Positions 8,599 through 16,987 of a DNA stretch of 56,097 bases are shown piece by piece. How positions within the stretch are numbered: the first letter of the stretch is position 1; each line of letters opens with the position of its first letter. The stretch lies in assembly GCF_008932295.1 (NCBI RefSeq), contig NZ_WBWA01000033.1, positions 1 to 56,097 of the forward strand. Reading direction: 5' to 3'. Both the position numbers and the translations under genes were made by a program. This DNA is from Brucella tritici. GTDB taxonomy: Bacteria > Pseudomonadota > Alphaproteobacteria > Rhizobiales > Rhizobiaceae. The notes beneath the pieces were generated by a model, which saw only the letters and a list, made by a program, of their open reading frames with translations, was not told the DNA's origin and searched no databases.

Positions 8599-9304
8599 TG
8601 CGGTTCTTTCCCTGCAGAATATCAGTGGCTGGTACGGTGAGTCTCACGTTCTCCATAATGTTAATCTGGATGTAAAAAAGGGTGAAGTTGTCAGCCTGAT
8701 CGGGCGCAATGGTGCCGGGCGTACAACCATTTTGCGTGCAATTATGGGGATGCTGGATAAGCGCACCGGTACGCTCAAAATCAAAGGTCGCGACATGAGC
8801 AATGTCGCACCGCATCGCATGGCTGCGGTGGGGCTTGGTTATTGCCCTGAAGAGCGGGGCATCTTTTCTTCTCTGACCTGTGAGGAAAACCTGCTTTTGC
8901 CGCCTGTCACACAAGTGAACTCCGGCATGGCGATGTCTTTGGACGAGATTTACGCAATGTTTCCCAATTTAAAGGAACGCGCCAACAGCCGTGGCACGTT
9001 GCTTTCGGGTGGCGAGCAACAAATGCTGGCGCTGGCTCGTATTTTGCGAACGGGAGCAGATATTTTGCTGCTTGATGAAATTTCAGAAGGTTTGGCACCA
9101 GTGATTGTGCAGACCCTTGCACGCGTCATCGAAAAGCTGAAAGCGCGCGGTTTTACCATTCTCATCGTTGAACAGAATTTCCGTTTTATCGCACCGCTCG
9201 CCGACCGGTTCTTCGTAATCGAGCACGGACAGGTGATCGAGGAAATTCGAGAAGCCGAACTGGCGACGCGGATGAGCGAAATCCGTACGTTTCTTGGAGT
9301 GTGA
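8591..9304 (+). CDS. ABC transporter ATPase, LivF type, with Arg in place of the Walker A Lys
   Basis: 237 residues from ATG 8591, overlapping the LivG-type gene by 8 bp. The fold is complete: signature LSGGEQQMLALARIL, Walker B ILLLDEISEGLAP and switch region IVEQNF. The Walker A loop reads GRNGAGRTT (38-46), so the nearly invariant nucleotide-binding Lys is Arg44 (codon CGT at about 8720). The rest of the site is intact, and I recall the GRT variant from some proteobacterial LivF-like proteins, so it need not mean a dead ATPase. With the LivG-type partner this could make an asymmetric ATPase pair. Confidence 0.9.
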   Translation: MADAVLSLQNISGWYGESHVLHNVNLDVKKGEVVSLIGRNGAGRTTILRAIMGMLDKRTGTLKIKGRDMSNVAPHRMAAVGLGYCPEERGIFSSLTCEENLLLPPVTQVNSGMAMSLDEIYAMFPNLKERANSRGTLLSGGEQQMLALARILRTGADILLLDEISEGLAPVIVQTLARVIEKLKARGFTILIVEQNFRFIAPLADRFFVIEHGQVIEEIREAELATRMSEIRTFLGV

Positions 9305-9306
9305 CC

Positions 9307-10191
9307 ATGACCGAGATTTTCGGCGTTCCTGCGCCCGTTCTTTACGGACAGCTCTTACTCGGTCTTGTCAATGGCAGTTTCTATGCGCTGTTGTCATTGG
9401 GTTTGTCGCTCATTTTCGGGCTGCTCAACATTATCAATTTCGCGCACGGCACCATGTATATGCTAGGCGCATTTCTGGCCTATTTGCTGATGGCCGTTTT
9501 CGGCATTCATTACTGGTGGGCGCTGGTGCTCGTACCAGTGGGAGCTGCCGTTTTAGGTGCCGTTATCGAGAAAACCATTCTGTGGCGCATCTATAAACTT
9601 GACCACATCTACGGTCTGCTGGTGACATTCGCATTGGCAATGATTTTGGAAGGTTTGGTGCGCGTTTATTTCGGTGTGTCGGGCTTGCGCTATGCGGTCC
9701 CGTCATCGCTGAGCGGTATGATTGATTTAGGCTCAATCCGCTTGCCACTTTACCGCGTATGGGTTGTGGTTGCCGCCTTGGGCGTTTGTCTTTTCACATG
9801 GTTTGTGATTGAGCGCACTCGTCTTGGATCGCTTTTGCGCGCTGGCACTGAAAACCCGAAATTGGTGCAGGCATTTGGTGTCAATGTACCTTTGCTCATC
9901 ACATTGGTTTTTGGCTGGGGCGTGGCGCTGGCAGCATTTGCTGGCGTGCTGGCCGCACCATTGATGCAGCTGACACCTCAAATCGGGCATTCGATTGTGA
10001 TTACCGTGTTTGGTGTGGTGGTGATTGGTGGAATGGGGTCGATCCTTGGCTCTATCATCACCGGCTTAAGCCTGGGCCTCATCGAGGGTTTGACCAAGGT
10101 TTATTATCCGGAGGCGTCGGCAACCGTAATTTTCGTATTGATGATTTTGGTCTTGCTGGTTCGCCCGCATGGCCTCTTCGGTAAGCAGTGA
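9307..10191 (+). CDS. ABC transporter permease, LivH type
   Basis: 294 residues from ATG 9307, 2 bp after the LivF stop; GTG 9301 would overlap the preceding gene. About eight hydrophobic segments are visible, and the LivH hallmark GLVNGSFYALLSLGLSLIFG with the following NIINFAHGTMYMLGAF stretch is present. The C-terminal GGMGSILGSI loop is the ATPase-coupling region of this family. It forms the membrane channel with the LivM-type partner directly downstream. Confidence 0.92.
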   Translation: MTEIFGVPAPVLYGQLLLGLVNGSFYALLSLGLSLIFGLLNIINFAHGTMYMLGAFLAYLLMAVFGIHYWWALVLVPVGAAVLGAVIEKTILWRIYKLDHIYGLLVTFALAMILEGLVRVYFGVSGLRYAVPSSLSGMIDLGSIRLPLYRVWVVVAALGVCLFTWFVIERTRLGSLLRAGTENPKLVQAFGVNVPLLITLVFGWGVALAAFAGVLAAPLMQLTPQIGHSIVITVFGVVVIGGMGSILGSIITGLSLGLIEGLTKVYYPEASATVIFVLMILVLLVRPHGLFGKQ

Positions 10192-10199
10192 GGCGTGTG

Positions 10200-11180
10200 A
10201 TGACTAATCTGACAGAATCGACAATGAAGCGAAATTTACTTCTGCTGGCTGGTATTGCCGCATTGGTGTTTGCCCCTGCTTTCGTTTATCCGATGCTGCT
10301 GATCAAGCTGCTTTGCTTTGCGCTTTTTGCTTCCGCATTCAACCTGATGCTGGGCTATACGGGCCTATTATCTTTCGGTCATGCCATGTTTTTTGGCGTT
10401 GCCGGTTATGCGCTGGGCGTCTCAACCAAGCATTTAGGTCTGCCGCCGGAATTAGGGCTGCTGATTGCAGTTGCATCGGCCGCGCTTCTTGGCCTTTTGG
10501 CCGGTTTGATAGCAATCCGTCGTCAGGGAATTTACTTTTCCATGATTACGCTTGCCATTTCACAGCTGATTTATTTCATTGCCATGCAGATGGAATGGAC
10601 AGGGCGTGACGATGGCTTTCATGGTATTCCGCGTGGTGTTTTCTTAGGCGTTTTCAATCTCGAAAATGACCTGACTTTATATGCGCTGGTATCGGTTTGT
10701 TTTGTGCTGGCTCTCTTTGCCATTCATCGCATCGTAACTTCCCCATTCGGGCAGGTGCTGACCGCAATTCGCGAAAACGAACCGCGTGCAGTTTCGCTTG
10801 GCTACGATGTTAACACCTATAAAGTGCTGGCATTTGTTTTGTCGGCTGCGCTTTCAGGCTTGGCTGGCTCATTAAAAGCATTGGCGCTCAGCTATGAGTC
10901 ACTCAATGACCTGCATTGGGCACTCAGCGGCGAAGTGGTGATGATGTGCATTCTTGGTGGTCTTGGCACATTGGGCGGGCCAGTGGCGGGTGCTTTCTTT
11001 GTTATCCTGCTGCAAAACTTTTTGGCGGATAAAGTGGGCGAATGGCTCTCCGTTATCATAGGTGTGGTTTTCCTTCTTTGCATTCTGTCTTTCCGTCGCG
11101 GATTGGTTGGAGAAATCTCGGTACGGTTTTTTCAGAAGGCGCAAGGCAAGCCTGAAACCCTGGCAAAGGAAGCACCATGA
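10200..11180 (+). CDS. ABC transporter permease, LivM type
   Basis: 326 residues from ATG 10200; GTG 10188 would overlap the LivH stop. LivM hallmarks: an N-terminal run of hydrophobic helices, ASAFNLMLGYTGLLSFGHA, then the AIRENEPRAVSLGYDVN loop and LGGLGTLGGPVAGA near the C-terminus. The end overlaps the next SDR gene as ATGA (11177-11180), so the dehydrogenase is translationally coupled to the transporter. That supports a shared substrate. Confidence 0.92.
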   Translation: MTNLTESTMKRNLLLLAGIAALVFAPAFVYPMLLIKLLCFALFASAFNLMLGYTGLLSFGHAMFFGVAGYALGVSTKHLGLPPELGLLIAVASAALLGLLAGLIAIRRQGIYFSMITLAISQLIYFIAMQMEWTGRDDGFHGIPRGVFLGVFNLENDLTLYALVSVCFVLALFAIHRIVTSPFGQVLTAIRENEPRAVSLGYDVNTYKVLAFVLSAALSGLAGSLKALALSYESLNDLHWALSGEVVMMCILGGLGTLGGPVAGAFFVILLQNFLADKVGEWLSVIIGVVFLLCILSFRRGLVGEISVRFFQKAQGKPETLAKEAP

Positions 11181-11914
11181 AGGGACGTTCAGCGATCATT
11201 ACCGGTGCCGGTCGTGGCCTTGGCAAAGTGGTGGCCAAAAAGTTTCTGGAACTGGGTGCCCGGGTTGCGATCTGGGATCGGGATGCAGAGGCCGCACGCC
11301 AGACGGCAGAAGAGTTTTCTGATATTGGTTCCACGCATTGGTGCCATGTTGATATTGCTTCTGCCGATGCCGTAAAAACAGCACTGATTTCGACGCAAAA
11401 AACGCTCGGTGAAGTTTCTATACTGGTTTGTAATGCAGCGATTTCCGGCCCGAACTTACCTACGGCCGAGGTTTCGGCTCAGGATTGGAACCGGGTGATG
11501 GAGGTGAATGTCACGGGTGCTTTATTGTGCTGCCAGGCGGTTATTCCAGATATGGTGGCACGCGGCTATGGCCGCATTGTCACGATTGGCTCGGTGGCTG
11601 GTAAAGAGGCCAGCCCGCAAATCGCAGCCTATGCCGCCAGTAAAGCCGCAATCATTTCATTGACCAAAACCTTGGCACGTGAATTGGCAACAACTGGTGT
11701 GACCGTCAATTGCGTGGCACCGGGTGCTATTCGCACGCGTATTTTTGATGATTGGCCGGAAGAATATGTTGGCAAATTACTGGCTAAAATTCCGATGAAT
11801 CGTTTTGGCTTGCCGGAAGAGCTGGCCGAACTGGTGGCCTTTGTAGCGTCACGGCGCGCATCTTTTTCAACCGGTGCCGTGTTTGATATGTCGGGCGGGC
11901 GCGCCGACTACTGA
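11177..11914 (+). CDS. SDR-family NAD(P)-dependent oxidoreductase
   Basis: 245 residues, a classical SDR. It has TGAGRGLG near the N-terminus, CNAA, a catalytic Ser in TIGSVAG, the YAASK catalytic pair and a typical C-terminal SGGRADY end. ATGA overlap with the upstream permease. It differs from the SDR at 1074-1856, so the island has two SDRs, which could perform successive oxidations or act on two stereoisomers, as in diol to acetoin to diketone routes. The actual alcohol substrate cannot be inferred. Confidence 0.9.
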   Translation: MKGRSAIITGAGRGLGKVVAKKFLELGARVAIWDRDAEAARQTAEEFSDIGSTHWCHVDIASADAVKTALISTQKTLGEVSILVCNAAISGPNLPTAEVSAQDWNRVMEVNVTGALLCCQAVIPDMVARGYGRIVTIGSVAGKEASPQIAAYAASKAAIISLTKTLARELATTGVTVNCVAPGAIRTRIFDDWPEEYVGKLLAKIPMNRFGLPEELAELVAFVASRRASFSTGAVFDMSGGRADY

Positions 11915-12020
11915 TCTCTCTTTATCTGCCGGGAGCTTCGTCAGAAATGCTTTGTGATGGCATTTCCGCGACGGGTCCTCTTGACCGTTCTTTGACTTAT
12001 AAACAGACAGGAATACGCCT

Positions 12021-13412
12021 ATGGCAACTGAATTTGATATCATCGTCATCGGTGCAGGCCCTGGTGGTTATGTGGCCGCTATCAAAGCCGCGCAATTGGG
12101 GCTAAAGGTTGCTATTGTCGAGCGTGACAAGATAGGTGGGATCTGTCTCAATTGGGGCTGTATTCCAACGAAAGCCATGTTGCGTTCGGCCGAAGTTTTA
12201 CGTCAGATGCAGCGCGCCAAAGAGTTCGGCTTGAAAGCTGATAATATCGGCTATGAGTTGGGTGCGGTGGTGGCCAGAAGTCGTTCTGTTGCCGGTCAAT
12301 TATCATCCGGTATCAACCATTTGATGAAGAAGAACAAAATCAGCGTAATTGCAGGTGAGGCGACATTGGTCGGGCAGGCCCAAGTGAGCGTGAAGAGCAC
12401 TGAGGGCACACAGACTGTGAGTGCAAAGAATATTATTATAGCGACCGGCGCAAGAGCGCGTGAATTGGCAGACCTTGAAGCTGATGGCGAACTGGTCTGG
12501 AATTATAAACATGCGCTTCAACCAAAACGAACCCCCGAAAAACTTCTGGTTATTGGCTCAGGTGCGATCGGCGTAGAATTTGCCTCATTCTACAACGCCC
12601 TTGGTAGTGCAGTGACGATTGTTGAAGTATCGGAGCGCATTTTGCCAGCTGAAGATGATGAAATCTCAAATCTGGCCAAGCAGCAATTTGTCCGACAAGG
12701 CATGAAGATCCTTGAAAACGCGCAGGTTACGCAATTGGAGCGCCGAAATGGGTATGTTCAAGCGCATATTAAAACTAGCTCTGGTATAGTTCTGCATGAA
12801 TTTGATACCGTGATCTCGGCGGTCGGGATTGTCGGTAATGTGGAGAATTTAGGGCTTGAAGCGCTCGGCGTGCAGGTGGAAAAGTCACATATCGTAACGG
12901 ATGAATTCTGCCGCACCGGAGTTGATGGCGTCTTTGCGATCGGTGACGTTGCCGGAGCTCCATGGCTTGCTCATAAAGCCAGCCATGAAGGCGTTATGGT
13001 GGCAGAATTCATTGCCGGTAAACAGGTACATGCCATTAAGCGCAATCAGATTGCTGGTTGCACCTATTCCACCCCTCAGATCGCATCTGTTGGTTTAAGT
13101 GAGGCGAAGGCGCGTTCGCTGGGCTATCAGCTTCGGGTCGGTCGTTTCCCGTTTATCGGCAATGGCAAGGCAATTGCTTTAGGCGAGGCGGAAGGCATGG
13201 TGAAAACGATTTTTGACGCGCAGACGGGTGAATTGCTGGGAGCGCATATGATCGGACCGGAAGTCACCGAACTCATTCAAGGCTATGTTATCGGCAGCAA
13301 GCTGGAGGCAACGGAAGCAGAATGGATGGACATGGTTTTTCCACATCCGACCTTGAGCGAAGCCATGCACGAGTCTGTGCTGGCGGCCTTCGGCGGAGCA
13401 ATTCATATATAG
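12021..13412 (+). CDS. lpdA: Dihydrolipoyl dehydrogenase (E3)
   Basis: 463 residues, full length for the family. The FAD-binding GAGPGGYVAA motif starts at residue 11, the redox-active disulfide is Cys42/Cys47 (GGICLNWGCIPTKA), there is a second Rossmann motif (VIGSGAIGVEF), the FAD motif GVFAIGDVAGAPWLAH, and the C-terminal dimerisation domain with the catalytic His-Glu pair (HPTLSE). AGGA lies upstream of the ATG, and the gap to the SDR is 106 bp. It reoxidises dihydrolipoyl-E2 with NAD+, completing the complex whose E1 and E2 are on the other side of the LysR gene. The E3 is thus dedicated to this pathway. Confidence 0.95.
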   Translation: MATEFDIIVIGAGPGGYVAAIKAAQLGLKVAIVERDKIGGICLNWGCIPTKAMLRSAEVLRQMQRAKEFGLKADNIGYELGAVVARSRSVAGQLSSGINHLMKKNKISVIAGEATLVGQAQVSVKSTEGTQTVSAKNIIIATGARARELADLEADGELVWNYKHALQPKRTPEKLLVIGSGAIGVEFASFYNALGSAVTIVEVSERILPAEDDEISNLAKQQFVRQGMKILENAQVTQLERRNGYVQAHIKTSSGIVLHEFDTVISAVGIVGNVENLGLEALGVQVEKSHIVTDEFCRTGVDGVFAIGDVAGAPWLAHKASHEGVMVAEFIAGKQVHAIKRNQIAGCTYSTPQIASVGLSEAKARSLGYQLRVGRFPFIGNGKAIALGEAEGMVKTIFDAQTGELLGAHMIGPEVTELIQGYVIGSKLEATEAEWMDMVFPHPTLSEAMHESVLAAFGGAIHI

Positions 13413-14037
13413 ACGCACGGACCAGGATTTCCGTAGACAGGGCAAACCAGATAACTGTGGGCGTGACAAACGAAACCGAATTGCAAACAGCGCATCGGCA
13501 TTCGCCCTTACACCGCCTGAAATGGAAAATGCCCTCGTTTCCAAAGGTCCCACATTGTGGCCCATCATCGGTGATGTCGAAATTTCTAGCGCTGACTGTC
13601 CTGCTCAACGGCAGCAAATCAAACAGCTCGTTAAAGCTCCCAAGATAGCCGCAATCTGTTGCGACGCGCTCAATGATGATCGCCATGACGGTGGTGACGA
13701 TACCGAAATAGGCGTTCTGGATAGCCTAGTCGGAAAACAGGACTCGCCCTGATGCGAAACTCATAACGGCGATGTCGTGGACCAGCGGAAAGCCGAAAAT
13801 TCCCACGTGGCTTGTCCGTCAAAGATAACAAGATTCAGGGGTGAAACATGTCTGCCGATGTATTTCCCACACATAAGGCTGTGAAGCTGCATTCAATCTG
13901 CGAGCAGAGAACTTCAGTTGCCTTCACGCCTCTTAATCAATGTGAATCCGCACAATATACATGCGGTACAATGTACAATTACACAATAGACACGATGCAA
14001 CGAGAGTGAATACGATGTCATTAATTTAGCGAGGTAA
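13413..14037 (+). other. Intergenic region between the two catabolic islands
   Basis: 625 bp with only short, poorly supported frames on both strands and no recognisable domain. It contains no clear intrinsic terminator after the E3 gene. The right end is AT-rich, with TACAAT repeats and an imperfect inverted repeat at 13966-13985 that probably form the promoter of the next operon. Confidence 0.55.
13966..13985 (+). promoter_or_regulatory. Putative operator/promoter of the M20-Dpp operon
   Basis: GTACAATGTAC is followed by TGTACAATTACACA, overlapping near-palindromes (TGT-N2-AATT-N2-ACA) with two TACAAT boxes that could act as -10 elements. The site is 52 bp upstream of the M20 start. The PucR-type regulator of this island is a candidate to bind here, but that is inference. 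Confidence 0.3.
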
Positions 14038-15255
14038 ATGATCGTGCTTCAATTGCATCTCGAGCCTGCCAGACAAGACAACCGGCTTCCGGTGGCTGGA
14101 TCGGGCTGTCTTTCCGACAACGAGTGCATAGCGCTTTTGCAGTGGATGCTGCGTCACGATACGACCGCACAGCAATCCAGAGAGGCCGGTTTTGTAACCG
14201 AACTTTCCCGTTACTTGGCTGCGCGGAGTATCCCTACCGCTATCAGGCTGGGTGACGAGGGGCGCGCCAATCTGGTGGCAACGCTCGATAGTGGACGCAC
14301 TGGTCCGCATCTGGTTTTTTGCGGACATTGCGACACGGTACCACTTGGCGACCGCGAATGGCAAAAGCCGCCATTCGGCGGGACCATTGAGGGTGCGCGC
14401 ATCTATGGCCGAGGGAGTTCTGATATGAAAGGTGGCCTCGCTGCCCTCGTTGCGAGCATGTTAGACATGCAGATCGAGAAGGGCTGGTCAGGACGACTTT
14501 CGCTGGCCGTAACGTACGGCGAGGAAACCGGCTCGGAAGGCGCCCGGCTGATGGCCGCCGACGGCAGCCTTCCGCCGTTCAACGCAATGGTCATCGCCGA
14601 GCCGACATCCAATAGGGTGGTGCGTGCCCACAAAGGCGCACTTTGGCTGGCGTTTACCGCTACGGGCCGCACCGGTCACGGGTCCATGCCGCAAAGGGGA
14701 CTTAACGCGTTGGAAATGGTGATCCGGTTCCGGCAAAAACTGCTTGAGCTTGACCTGTTTGCAGCAGAAGACCAGCTTTTGGGCCGCCCCACCATTTGCC
14801 TGACAGGAATGAAGGGCGGCGCACAGGTCAACGTCATTCCCGATCGCGCTATCGCTGAATTTGATATGCGCACCCTGCCGGGCCAGAACCATGATGACAT
14901 ATTGGCATCGATCCGCACTGTCGCGCGCGAAACAGAAGCCGAATATGAAGGTGGACAGATCGTTGTCGAAACGATCAACTCCCTTCCTGCACTTGAGACA
15001 GCGGTCGACAGCGGTATCGTGCGCGCTGCTCTGGAAACCAGAAGTGAGCTTGGTTTGACCGAACGCGTAGCCGGCGGTGCCAGCTATTTCACTGACGGCT
15101 CGGTTTTGCAGACGCCTGGTTCGGATATTCTCATATTAGGGCCAGGTGATCCTGGCGAGGCGCACCAGACGGACGAAAGCCTCGACATTCCGGATTTCCT
15201 GACGGCCCGCCAAATCTACACAGGCATTGCCTGTCGGTTTTTATGCTCCCCCTGA
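14038..15255 (+). CDS. M20-family metallopeptidase / amidohydrolase (ArgE/DapE type)
   Basis: 405 residues, complete M20 family. Zinc ligands and catalytic residues are visible: His97 and Asp99 in CGHCDTVP, bridging Asp129 in GSSDMKGG, the Glu162-Glu163 pair in YGEETGS, and the last His in GDPGEAHQTDE. The internal dimerisation (lid) domain includes TGHGSMPQRG. The family hydrolyses N-acyl amino acids, succinyl-diaminopimelate, dipeptides and carbamoyl compounds. GAGG lies upstream of the ATG. It is the first gene before a peptide-type ABC importer, so it probably cleaves the imported ligand at an amide bond to release an acid handled by the downstream lyase genes. Confidence 0.9.
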   Translation: MIVLQLHLEPARQDNRLPVAGSGCLSDNECIALLQWMLRHDTTAQQSREAGFVTELSRYLAARSIPTAIRLGDEGRANLVATLDSGRTGPHLVFCGHCDTVPLGDREWQKPPFGGTIEGARIYGRGSSDMKGGLAALVASMLDMQIEKGWSGRLSLAVTYGEETGSEGARLMAADGSLPPFNAMVIAEPTSNRVVRAHKGALWLAFTATGRTGHGSMPQRGLNALEMVIRFRQKLLELDLFAAEDQLLGRPTICLTGMKGGAQVNVIPDRAIAEFDMRTLPGQNHDDILASIRTVARETEAEYEGGQIVVETINSLPALETAVDSGIVRAALETRSELGLTERVAGGASYFTDGSVLQTPGSDILILGPGDPGEAHQTDESLDIPDFLTARQIYTGIACRFLCSP

Positions 15256-15264
15256 TAACAGGGG
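15249..15264 (+). other. RNA hairpin at the end of the M20 gene
   Basis: CCCCTG-ATAA-CAGGGG forms a perfect 6-bp stem with a 4-base loop that overlaps the M20 stop codon. It has no U-run, so it is more likely a 3' stabilising or processing hairpin than a terminator. Confidence 0.45.
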
Positions 15265-15349
15265 CGATCTCGCGCCGATGTATGGCCTGCCGGCGCTAAA
15301 TGTAAGAGTCCCCACCAAGAGGGACCACAAACTTTGAGGAGGAACATTA

Positions 15350-16921
15350 ATGTCGGTTGATCGTCGTCAATTCCTGCAGATTTCAGTAGCTGCCCTGGGT
15401 GCGGGAGCGCTGAGTGGCATTCCACTCATGGCCAGGGCACAGGCCCGCGGCGGAATATTGAATGTCGTGGTGCAGCCTGAGCCGCCCGGCATTATGATAG
15501 GTATTTATCAGAACGTGCCGTCACAGATGGTGGGCGGCAATATCTTCGAAGGGCTGCTACGCTTTGATGCCGAGTTAAAGCCTCATCCTCTGTTAGCCGA
15601 AAGCTGGGAGGAAGCACCCGATGGCATGTTCTATTCGTTCAAGCTGAAGGAAAATGTGCTGTGGCATGATGGAAAACCGTTCACATCGGAAGATGTCGTC
15701 TTCAGCCTCGACAAGATGCTGCGCGAAACCCATCCTCGCGTCCGGAATTTTCTGACCGCGGTTGAAACTATTACTGCAGATGGCCCCTATAAGGTTGACT
15801 TCAGGATGAAACATCCCTTTGCGCCCTTCATCCAGTCGTTCGAGGTGGGCTCAATGCCGATGCTGCCGAAGCATCTTTATGAAGGCACGGATTACAATAC
15901 CAACCCGGTCAACACCGCGCCGATTGGAACCGGCCCACTGAAATTCGCAGAATGGCAGCGCGGCTCTTACCTTAAGCTGGTGGCCAATGAAAGCTATCAT
16001 CAGGAAAACTTGCCGACAATCGATGCGGTCTATTTTCACGTGATTCCAGATGGAGCCAGCCGCGCAACCGCTTATGAAACCGGAAAGGTCGATGTCCTGC
16101 CGGGCGGTGCTGTGGAATATTTCGATATCCAGCGCCTCGCCGAACTGCCGAACTCCGAACTGACCACCAAGGGGTGGGAATTTCAAGGCTCGCAGTGTTT
16201 CCTGTGGCTCAACAACGGCTCAAAGTGGATCAATGACAAGCGGGTTCGCCAGGCTATCATGTATGCGCTTGATCGCGAAAGTATGCGCGACATCGCCTTC
16301 TTCGGCTATGCCAAGGTGGCGCCGAGCCCGTGGAACAGCTCCACTCGCTTCTATTCGGAAGACATCAAGCAGTATCCCCGCGATGTGGAAAAGGCCAAGG
16401 CCCTGCTTTCCGAAGCGGGTTATGATGGAAGCCCTATCCGGCTGCTGCCGCTTCCCTATGGCGAAACATGGCAGCGCCTTGCCGAGATCGCCCGCGAGAA
16501 CCTTCTCGAAGCCGGCATTCAGGTGGAACTCACAGCCACCGATGTCGCTGGCTGGAACCAGCGCCTTGGCGAGAAGGATTATGACATTGCCTTCTCTTAC
16601 ATGTCCCAGTATGGCGATCCGGCTCTGGGCGTAGCTCGCCTCTATACCACGTCCAATATCATCGAGGGCTCGCCCTGGAACAATGTTTCAGCCTTCTCCA
16701 ACACTGAGCTCGATGCTCTGTTCGATGCTGGAGCAGTCGAAATTGACCCGCAGAAGCGCGCAAGCATCTATCAGGAAGCCCAGGCGCTCATTGCCGAGGA
16801 AGTGCCGCTTGCCTGGCTGTTCGAAATGATCTGGCCGACCATCCATCGTTCGAACATCAAAAACCTGATCTCATCTGCTGTCGGTCTGAATGACAGCCTT
16901 GGACACGCCCGGATCGAATAG
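15350..16921 (+). CDS. Dipeptide/oligopeptide-type ABC substrate-binding protein (SBP_bac_5), Tat-exported
   Basis: 523 residues. The N-terminus VDRRQFLQISVAALGAGAL carries a twin-arginine export signal ending near MARAQA. The mature part matches family 5 binding proteins: VGGNIFEGLLRFD, then PHPLLAESWE, LKENVLWHDGKPFTSEDVVF and YALDRE. The family binds peptides, nickel, opines, glutathione and various organic acids. A strong GAGGAGG site precedes the ATG. A hairpin follows the gene (16936-16957), as is common when the binding protein must be made in excess over the membrane parts. The ligand is unknown but should feed the M20 and UxaA-type enzymes of this operon. Confidence 0.93.
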   Translation: MSVDRRQFLQISVAALGAGALSGIPLMARAQARGGILNVVVQPEPPGIMIGIYQNVPSQMVGGNIFEGLLRFDAELKPHPLLAESWEEAPDGMFYSFKLKENVLWHDGKPFTSEDVVFSLDKMLRETHPRVRNFLTAVETITADGPYKVDFRMKHPFAPFIQSFEVGSMPMLPKHLYEGTDYNTNPVNTAPIGTGPLKFAEWQRGSYLKLVANESYHQENLPTIDAVYFHVIPDGASRATAYETGKVDVLPGGAVEYFDIQRLAELPNSELTTKGWEFQGSQCFLWLNNGSKWINDKRVRQAIMYALDRESMRDIAFFGYAKVAPSPWNSSTRFYSEDIKQYPRDVEKAKALLSEAGYDGSPIRLLPLPYGETWQRLAEIARENLLEAGIQVELTATDVAGWNQRLGEKDYDIAFSYMSQYGDPALGVARLYTTSNIIEGSPWNNVSAFSNTELDALFDAGAVEIDPQKRASIYQEAQALIAEEVPLAWLFEMIWPTIHRSNIKNLISSAVGLNDSLGHARIE

Positions 16922-16935
16922 GCTTGCCTGCCATG

Positions 16936-16957
16936 GCAGCCCGAACAATCGGGCTGC
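16936..16957 (+). other. Strong intercistronic hairpin between binding protein and permease
   Basis: GCAGCCCGA-ACAA-TCGGGCTGC is a perfect 9-bp stem with a 4-base loop, followed by GCAATTTTC, a weak U-run. It may be a partial terminator or an mRNA-stabilising element that raises binding-protein output relative to the permeases. Confidence 0.6.
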
Positions 16958-16987
16958 GCAATTTTCAGCCAACGAGAGGCAAAGAGT

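Noticed and set aside
13288..13752. Several overlapping frames of 76-132 codons around the end of the E3 gene and the following gap
   Set aside because: They overlap each other on both strands, have no domain I recognise and no ribosome-binding site; a gene remnant cannot be excluded.
14507..14517. CCGTAACGTAC, an 11-base match to the core of the 17-bp element
   Set aside because: It lies within the M20 coding sequence (codons for AVTYG), not before a gene, and the flanking six bases do not match, so it is probably chance.
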